A stretch of 11,162 bases of DNA from assembly GCA_934371475.1 (NCBI GenBank), contig CAKRNX010000068.1, positions 1-11,162 on the forward strand. The letters run 5' to 3'. The DNA is from an uncultured Lachnospiraceae bacterium. Its GTDB lineage: Bacteria; Bacillota; Clostridia; Lachnospirales; Lachnospiraceae. Below are positions 7,037 through 11,162 of the stretch, piece after piece (the stretch's first letter is position 1; every line of letters starts with the position of its first letter). A model generated the notes under the pieces. That model was not told where the DNA came from and did not search any database. It worked only from the letters and a program-made list of their open reading frames with translations. The translations under genes and the position numbers were made by a program.

Positions 7037-7315
7037 ATGGGGCAGGTAAAAAAGATCCCGCAGCGAAAATGTGTGGGATGCCAGGAAATGAAAAGTAAAA
7101 AAGAAATGCTGCGGATCCTGAGAACGGAGGACGGCAGCGTTGTGCTTGATACAACCGGACGCAAAAACGGGAGAGGCGCATATCTGTGTTACTCCGCGGA
7201 CTGCTTCGAGAAAGCGGTAAAGTCAAAAGGACTGGAGAGAGCGCTGAAAATTGCCGTTACTCCGGAAGTATATGAGGATCTGAAAAAGGAGATTGATGCG
7301 ATTGAAGGGAAATAA
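7037..7315 (+). CDS. rnpM: YlxR family RNA-binding protein (RnpM)
   Basis: This 92-residue basic protein belongs to the YlxR family (DUF448). RKCVGC is at 10-15 and the hallmark GRGAYLC at 45-51, giving three cysteines in the positions typical of the family. The B. subtilis member has been described as an RNase P modulator, RnpM, that binds the RNase P RNA; older work treated it as a nucleoid-associated regulator. The position between nusA and ylxQ is the conserved one. AGGAG at 7026-7030 inside the nusA 3' end is 6 nt from the ATG. The gene overlaps ylxQ by 20 nt, which suggests translational coupling. Confidence 0.95.
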   Translation: MGQVKKIPQRKCVGCQEMKSKKEMLRILRTEDGSVVLDTTGRKNGRGAYLCYSADCFEKAVKSKGLERALKIAVTPEVYEDLKKEIDAIEGK

Positions 7316-7607
7316 AATTTTTTCGCTGCTGGGGCTTGCCCAGAAGGCGGGAAAGATCGCCAGCGGGGAGTTTTCAACTGAGACTTCCGTAAAAACAGGT
7401 GCCGCCTGTCTGGTTATTGTATCCGGTGAAGCGTCAGAAAATACCCGGAAAAAATTCCGGAATATGTGCGAATATTACCAGGTTCCGTTCCACGTTTTCG
7501 GCGGGAAAGAAGAACTCGGAAAATGCATCGGACGTGAGTTTCGGGCGTCCCTGGCGGTGAATGATCCCGGATTTGCAGCAGCTTTGATAAAACAGCTTGA
7601 AACTTGA
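7296..7607 (+). CDS. ylxQ: L7Ae/YlxQ family ribosomal-type RNA-binding protein
   Basis: This protein of about 103 residues has the L7Ae/L30e fold. KIFSLLGLAQKAGKIASGE (7-25) opens the domain, ACLVIVSGEASENTRKK (37-53) is the strand and loop corresponding to the conserved DAS-N-T region, and LGKCIGREFRASLAVND follows. L7Ae-type proteins bind kink-turn RNA; the target of YlxQ proteins is not firmly known. The start is uncertain. AAAAGGAG at 7284-7291 lies only 4 nt from the ATG at 7296, while a TTG at 7302 (10 nt away) would give a start closer to the usual family N terminus; TTG at 7293 is too close. The gene begins inside rnpM and ends 20 nt before infB. Confidence 0.92.
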   Translation: MRLKGNKIFSLLGLAQKAGKIASGEFSTETSVKTGAACLVIVSGEASENTRKKFRNMCEYYQVPFHVFGGKEELGKCIGREFRASLAVNDPGFAAALIKQLET

Positions 7608-7627
7608 AACGATCGGAGGTCTTGAGT

Positions 7628-10519
7628 ATGGGGAAAATGAGAGTGCAGGAGCTGGCCAGGGAGCTTGGCCGGGAAAACCGCGAGATTATGGCCGCCCTGG
7701 AAGAGCTTGGAGCTCCCGCGGCCAGCCATGTGAGTACAATAGACGACGATAATTGTGAAAAAATCAGAAGGAAATTTGTGAAGAAGACTATGACAAAAGA
7801 ACCGGAAAATATGAATGAAAAGAAAACAGAAGAAAATACAGTAAACGCAGGGAACGGCAATACCGGGGCAGAACCAAAGCCCAAAAAGAAGAATATTATT
7901 CAGGTATTCCGTCCGCAGAACAGCAAGACCGGCATGGTACGCCCGGGACAGAGACCCGGCAGTAATGCGCGTCCGGCAGGCGGCAAAGCGCAGGGTACGC
8001 GCCCCGCTGGACAGAATGGCAGACCGGCCGCTTCTCAGCAGCCGGCAGCTGTAACTTCCAAACCGGCAGTTGAAACAGCAAAACCCGCATCAACTGAGGC
8101 TCCAAAGGCCAGCACTGCCGCTGTAAAACCGGCTGCGGAGAATACCACAGCCGCAAGACCTGCTGCAGATGCGGCAAGGACACAGGGAAATACTGCTTCC
8201 AGAGGAACACAGGACCGCAATCGTTCTGCAGCACCCAGATATCAGGGCAATTCTGACCGCAGTCAGAACAGATCCCAGGGCGGCGACAGAAACGGTCAGA
8301 ACCGCTATCAGGGTCAGAAAAATGACCGCGGTCAGAACGGTCAGTCTTCTGATCGTTACCAGAACGGACGCGGTCAGAACGGCGGACAGCGCGGTTTCGG
8401 TTCCAGAGACGGCGGCAGACCGACCGGAAACCGTCCGGACAGCAGATATCAGGGTCAGAGAAACGACCGCAGCCAGGATAAGGACTGGAACTCAGGCGAT
8501 AGAAATGGTCAGGGCAGAGGTCAGGGAGGAAGAATGACCAGTATCCCCAAGACTCCGCTGGAAACGAAACCGCTGGAGAAAGAGGGCCGTGTAAAGAATG
8601 AACGCGGAAGCCGTAACGACCGCAGAAATGAGAAACCGGAGAGAGGCGACAAACTTGACAGAATGGAGCGCAGCAGCCACCAGAACACCAAGAACGGCGG
8701 AAAGAACAAGCCGCAGACAAAGGCTGTAAAACCGGCTCCCAAGCCTGTAGAAAAAGAAGAAGAGACAATTAAAAATATTATCATTCCTGAGACGCTGACA
8801 ATCAAAGAACTCGCTGACAAAATGAAAATCCAGCCTGCAGTCATTGTCAAGAAATTGTTTCTTCAGGGAACCATGGTTACTGTCAATCAGGAAATTGATT
8901 TTGACACTGCAGAAGAGATTGCGCTGGAGTTTAACTGCATCTGTGAGAAAGAAGAAAAAGTTGACGTATTGGAGGAACTTCTGAAGGAAGACGATGATCC
9001 GGAAGATACCATGGTATCCCGTCCGCCTGTTGTATGTGTCATGGGACACGTTGACCATGGTAAGACTTCTCTGCTGGATGCAATCCGCAATACCCATGTG
9101 ATTGACCGTGAGGCTGGCGGTATTACACAGCATATCGGTGCTTCGGTTGTAACCTGCAATGGTCAGAAGATCACATTTCTGGATACACCGGGACATGAGG
9201 CATTTACAGCAATGCGTATGAGAGGCGCAAACTCTACAGATATCGCAATTCTGGTGGTAGCTGCAGATGATGGTGTTATGCCGCAGACGGTAGAGGCAAT
9301 CAACCATGCCAAGGCGGCCGGTATTGAAATTATTGTCGCTGTCAACAAGATTGATAAACCCAGCGCAAATGTAGAGCGCGTAAAACAGGAAATGACAGAG
9401 TATGGGCTGATCCCCGAGGACTGGGGCGGAAGCACGATTTTTGTTCCGGTATCCGCACATACCCACGAAGGGATCGACACGTTGCTGGAGATGGTACTGC
9501 TGACTGCAGAAGTACTGGAACTGAAGGCTAATCCGAAGAGAAGAGCAAGAGGTCTGGTGATTGAGGCACAGCTTGACAAGGGCAGAGGTCCGGTAGCTAC
9601 GGTTCTGGTACAGAAAGGTACTCTGCATGTGGGAGATCCGATCTGCGCAGGTCCGTGTTACGGAAAAGTACGTGCGATGATGGATGATAAGGGACGCCGC
9701 GTGAAGGAAGCAACTCCGTCCACACCGGTAGAGATCCTCGGTTTCTCCGATGTACCGGGCGCAGGTGAGATCTTTATTGCTCCGGAGACAGAAAAGGAAG
9801 CGAGAAGCTTTGCCGAGACCTTTATCAGTGAGGGAAGAGAGAAGTTGCTTGAGGAGACCAAGTCCAAGATGTCTCTGGATGACCTGTTCTCTCAGATTAA
9901 AGCGGGCAACCTCAAAGAGCTGAATCTGATTGTCAAGGCAGATGTGCAGGGATCCGTGGAGGCGGTAAAACAGAGCCTGTTGAAACTTTCCAACGAGGAA
10001 GTTGTTGTCAAGATTATCCACGGCGGCGTAGGAGCCATCAACGAATCCGATGTCATTCTGGCTTCCGCATCCAATGCGATTATTATCGGATTTAATGTGC
10101 GCCCGGATGCTATGGCAAAAGCTACGGCTGAACGCGAGGGAGTAGATGTCCGTCTGTACCGCGTCATTTATGATGCAATTGCGGATGTAGAGGCAGCCAT
10201 GAAGGGTATGCTGGATCCGGTATATGAAGAGAAGATCATTGGTCATGCGGAAGTGCGTCAGACTTTCAAAGCGTCCGGTATCGGTACGATTGCAGGTTCC
10301 TACGTACTCGACGGTATTTTCCAGAGAGGATGTTCAGCGCGTATTCTGCGTGACGGAGTACAGATTTTTGATGGAAATCTTGCTTCTCTGAAACGTTTCA
10401 AGGATGATGTAAAAGAAGTAAAATCAGGTTATGAATGCGGTCTTGTCTTTGAAAAATTCAATGACGTAAAGGAAGGCGACCAGATTGAAGCCTACACCAT
10501 GGTAGAGGTTCCCAGGTAG
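7628..10519 (+). CDS. infB: Translation initiation factor IF-2
   Basis: This 963-residue GTPase delivers fMet-tRNA to the 30S subunit and promotes 50S joining. An N-terminal IF2N domain (about 4-50) is followed by a long low-complexity extension: Pro/Ala/Lys-rich at about 100-186, Arg/Gly/Gln/Asn/Asp-rich at about 193-304, and highly charged at about 315-381. A second IF2N-like domain spans about 385-445. The G domain shows GHVDHGKT (473-480), GGITQHIGA, DTPGHE (519-524), NKID (573-576) and SAH. The EF-Tu-like domain II and the C-terminal domains that bind formylmethionyl-tRNA follow, ending at VEVPR. GGAGG at 7615-7619 lies 8 nt before the ATG at 7628, and the protein then starts with the typical MRVQELARELG; an in-frame TTG at 7604 lacks an SD. 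The extension is long: B. subtilis IF2 is about 716 residues. Confidence 0.98.
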   Translation: MGKMRVQELARELGRENREIMAALEELGAPAASHVSTIDDDNCEKIRRKFVKKTMTKEPENMNEKKTEENTVNAGNGNTGAEPKPKKKNIIQVFRPQNSKTGMVRPGQRPGSNARPAGGKAQGTRPAGQNGRPAASQQPAAVTSKPAVETAKPASTEAPKASTAAVKPAAENTTAARPAADAARTQGNTASRGTQDRNRSAAPRYQGNSDRSQNRSQGGDRNGQNRYQGQKNDRGQNGQSSDRYQNGRGQNGGQRGFGSRDGGRPTGNRPDSRYQGQRNDRSQDKDWNSGDRNGQGRGQGGRMTSIPKTPLETKPLEKEGRVKNERGSRNDRRNEKPERGDKLDRMERSSHQNTKNGGKNKPQTKAVKPAPKPVEKEEETIKNIIIPETLTIKELADKMKIQPAVIVKKLFLQGTMVTVNQEIDFDTAEEIALEFNCICEKEEKVDVLEELLKEDDDPEDTMVSRPPVVCVMGHVDHGKTSLLDAIRNTHVIDREAGGITQHIGASVVTCNGQKITFLDTPGHEAFTAMRMRGANSTDIAILVVAADDGVMPQTVEAINHAKAAGIEIIVAVNKIDKPSANVERVKQEMTEYGLIPEDWGGSTIFVPVSAHTHEGIDTLLEMVLLTAEVLELKANPKRRARGLVIEAQLDKGRGPVATVLVQKGTLHVGDPICAGPCYGKVRAMMDDKGRRVKEATPSTPVEILGFSDVPGAGEIFIAPETEKEARSFAETFISEGREKLLEETKSKMSLDDLFSQIKAGNLKELNLIVKADVQGSVEAVKQSLLKLSNEEVVVKIIHGGVGAINESDVILASASNAIIIGFNVRPDAMAKATAEREGVDVRLYRVIYDAIADVEAAMKGMLDPVYEEKIIGHAEVRQTFKASGIGTIAGSYVLDGIFQRGCSARILRDGVQIFDGNLASLKRFKDDVKEVKSGYECGLVFEKFNDVKEGDQIEAYTMVEVPR
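8205..8530 (+). repeat. Degenerate repeats encoding the RGQN-rich segment of IF2
   Basis: Within infB, irregular repeats such as GGTCAGAAC (8294, 8330, 8372), TATCAGGG (8240s, 8306, 8447) and GACCGC recur. They encode variants of DRYQGQ, NDRGQNGQ and GRGQNGG. The segment is disordered-looking, polar and basic, without hydrophobic core residues. The repeats are degenerate, so I see a slippage-prone coding tract and not a mobile or structural DNA repeat. Confidence 0.6.
8525..8536 (+). promoter_or_regulatory. Possible internal ribosome binding site and start in infB
   Basis: GGAGG at 8525-8529 is followed 4 nt later by an in-frame ATG at 8534 (Met303). Initiation here would give a 661-residue IF2 lacking the first IF2N domain and the Pro/Ala- and RGQN-rich parts but keeping the second IF2N domain and everything needed for function. 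Shorter IF2 forms made by internal initiation are established in E. coli and B. subtilis. The spacing is short, and purine-rich Gly/Arg codons could create the SD by chance. Confidence 0.35.
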
Positions 10520-10543
10520 ACCGCGGAGAGGCGATGGTGATAT

Positions 10544-10939
10544 ATGAGAAAAAACAGTATTAAAAATACACGGATTAACGGAGAGGTGATGAAGGAGTTG
10601 TCCATGATCATCCACAATGAGATCAAGGATCCCCGGATTCACCCTATGACATCCGTAACGGCAGTAGAGGTAGCGCCGGATCTGAAAACCTGCAAGGCCT
10701 ATATCAGTGTGCTGGGCGACGAAGATGCCCAGAAAAATACGCTGACAGGGCTGCGCAGTGCGGAAGGATATATCCGCCGCGAGCTTGCCAGAACTGTCAA
10801 TCTGCGTAACACGCCGGAGATTCGCTTTGTCCTGGATCAGTCGATTGCCTATGGAATTAATATGTCAAAACTGATTGATGATGTGGTAAAAGACATTGAT
10901 GACAGAGAGGATGAAGAAGGGGATGCTGCAGATGATTAA
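10544..10939 (+). CDS. rbfA: 30S ribosome-binding factor RbfA
   Basis: RbfA (131 residues, normal length) has a single KH-like domain. It binds the 30S near helix 1 of 16S rRNA, helps late maturation and aids cold adaptation. The family pattern is clear: an N-terminal helix with RINGEVMKELSMIIHNEIKDPRI, a VTAVEVAPDLKTCKAYISVLGD strand pair, and RTVNLRNTPEIRFVLDQS (83-100). The last 15 residues are an acidic tail. The ATG at 10544 is the only in-frame start, because a TGA at 10538 precedes it. The nearest good SD, GGAGAGG at 10525-10531, is 12 nt away, longer than elsewhere in this operon. The gap after infB is 24 nt, and the 3' end overlaps nrnA by 8 nt. Confidence 0.96.
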   Translation: MRKNSIKNTRINGEVMKELSMIIHNEIKDPRIHPMTSVTAVEVAPDLKTCKAYISVLGDEDAQKNTLTGLRSAEGYIRRELARTVNLRNTPEIRFVLDQSIAYGINMSKLIDDVVKDIDDREDEEGDAADD

Positions 10940-11162
10940 TTTGACAGAAGAATTGCAGGGAGCAAAAACTGTTGGTATTGCGGGTCATATCCGGCCGGAC
11001 GGGGACTGCGTCGGTTCCTGCCTCGGTCTTGGTCTCTATATCCGGAAATATTTTCCGGATATAGAGGTGACGATCTACCTTGGGAAATTTCAGGATTCCT
11101 ATCATTTTCTGAAGGGTGCCGATGAAGTTGTAAATGACTTTCATTCCGATATGGTTTATGAT
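10932..11162 (+). CDS. nrnA: DHH family phosphoesterase, NrnA-like (5' part only)
   Basis: The first 77 residues are visible and the window edge cuts the rest. The family motif is HIRPDGDCVGS at 19-29, matching the metal-binding HxxPDGDxxGS motif of DHH/DHHA1 phosphoesterases. NrnA-type members degrade nanoRNA and dephosphorylate pAp; in many Clostridia such a gene follows rbfA and precedes truB. The start overlaps the rbfA stop, with AAGGGG at 10917-10922 lying 9 nt before the ATG; an in-frame ATG at 10923 directly abuts this SD and is unlikely. A perfect 15-bp inverted repeat occupies codons 35-45. Related DHH enzymes (c-di-AMP phosphodiesterases such as GdpP) carry extra N-terminal membrane, PAS and GGDEF domains that are absent here. 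Confidence 0.92.
   Translation, partial: MINLTEELQGAKTVGIAGHIRPDGDCVGSCLGLGLYIRKYFPDIEVTIYLGKFQDSYHFLKGADEVVNDFHSDMVYD
11034..11066 (+). repeat. Perfect 15-bp inverted repeat inside nrnA
   Basis: CTCTATATCCGGAAA (11034-11048) is the exact reverse complement of TTTCCGGATATAGAG (11052-11066), with TAT between. Two G/T wobble pairs could extend the RNA stem outward (11032-11033 with 11067-11068). The 33 nt coincide exactly with codons 35-45 (LYIRKYFPDIE). No T-run follows on either strand, so it is not an intrinsic terminator. Confidence 0.8.

Noticed and set aside
7313..7323. TAAAATTTTTT run after the rnpM stop as a terminator or slippage site
   Set aside because: No GC stem precedes it, and it lies inside the overlapping ylxQ coding sequence, which continues normally in frame.
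7896..8768. Long open frames opposite and in the +1/+2 frame of the infB low-complexity region (including 8169-8537 on +)
   Set aside because: Their repetitive Cys/Ser/Arg or Val/Arg/Thr-rich translations simply mirror the degenerate repeats of the infB frame.
8492..10246. A 584-codon minus-strand open frame opposite infB
   Set aside because: Same reason: antisense shadow of a highly conserved GTPase gene, with no motifs and no plausible RBS context.

Overview
The window is an ordinary core-genome stretch of a Clostridia bacterium, most likely a Lachnospiraceae relative. This is inferred from moderate GC content, strong GGAGG-type ribosome binding sites, a NusA without AR repeats, YlxR/YlxQ between nusA and infB, and a DHH phosphoesterase after rbfA. 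Every complete gene is on the + strand, and no mobile element, CRISPR array, tRNA or rRNA is visible.

Region 1 (1-5050) begins with the unidentified 3' end of a gene. Next comes a stand-alone left-handed beta-helix protein resembling the acetyltransferase half of GlmU-type enzymes. A type IIA DNA topoisomerase pair follows: a 640-residue B subunit and a 745-residue A subunit. The A subunit has no recognisable GyrA box, so the pair is more likely a topoisomerase IV-like enzyme than DNA gyrase. The spacing is tight (3 to 36 nt or slight overlap), which suggests one transcription unit.

Region 2 (5051-5329) is the only sizeable intergenic gap, 279 nt. It holds a weak terminator-like palindrome, a good extended -10 promoter, and two successive hairpins in the presumed leader of the next operon.

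Region 3 (5330-11162) is the conserved transcription/translation operon rimP-nusA-rnpM(ylxR)-ylxQ-infB-rbfA-nrnA, and the last gene is cut by the window edge. The products mature the 30S subunit (RimP, RbfA), control elongation and termination (NusA), bind RNA (RnpM, YlxQ), initiate translation (IF2) and degrade nanoRNA or pAp (NrnA). The genes overlap or lie within 24 nt of each other.

I see no undescribed multi-gene system. The points most worth a second look are small: a perfect 15-bp inverted repeat inside nrnA, an internal SD plus in-frame ATG in infB that could give a short IF2 isoform, the structured rimP leader, the long RGQN-rich N-terminal extension of IF2, and the lone GlmU-like acyltransferase beside topoisomerase genes.
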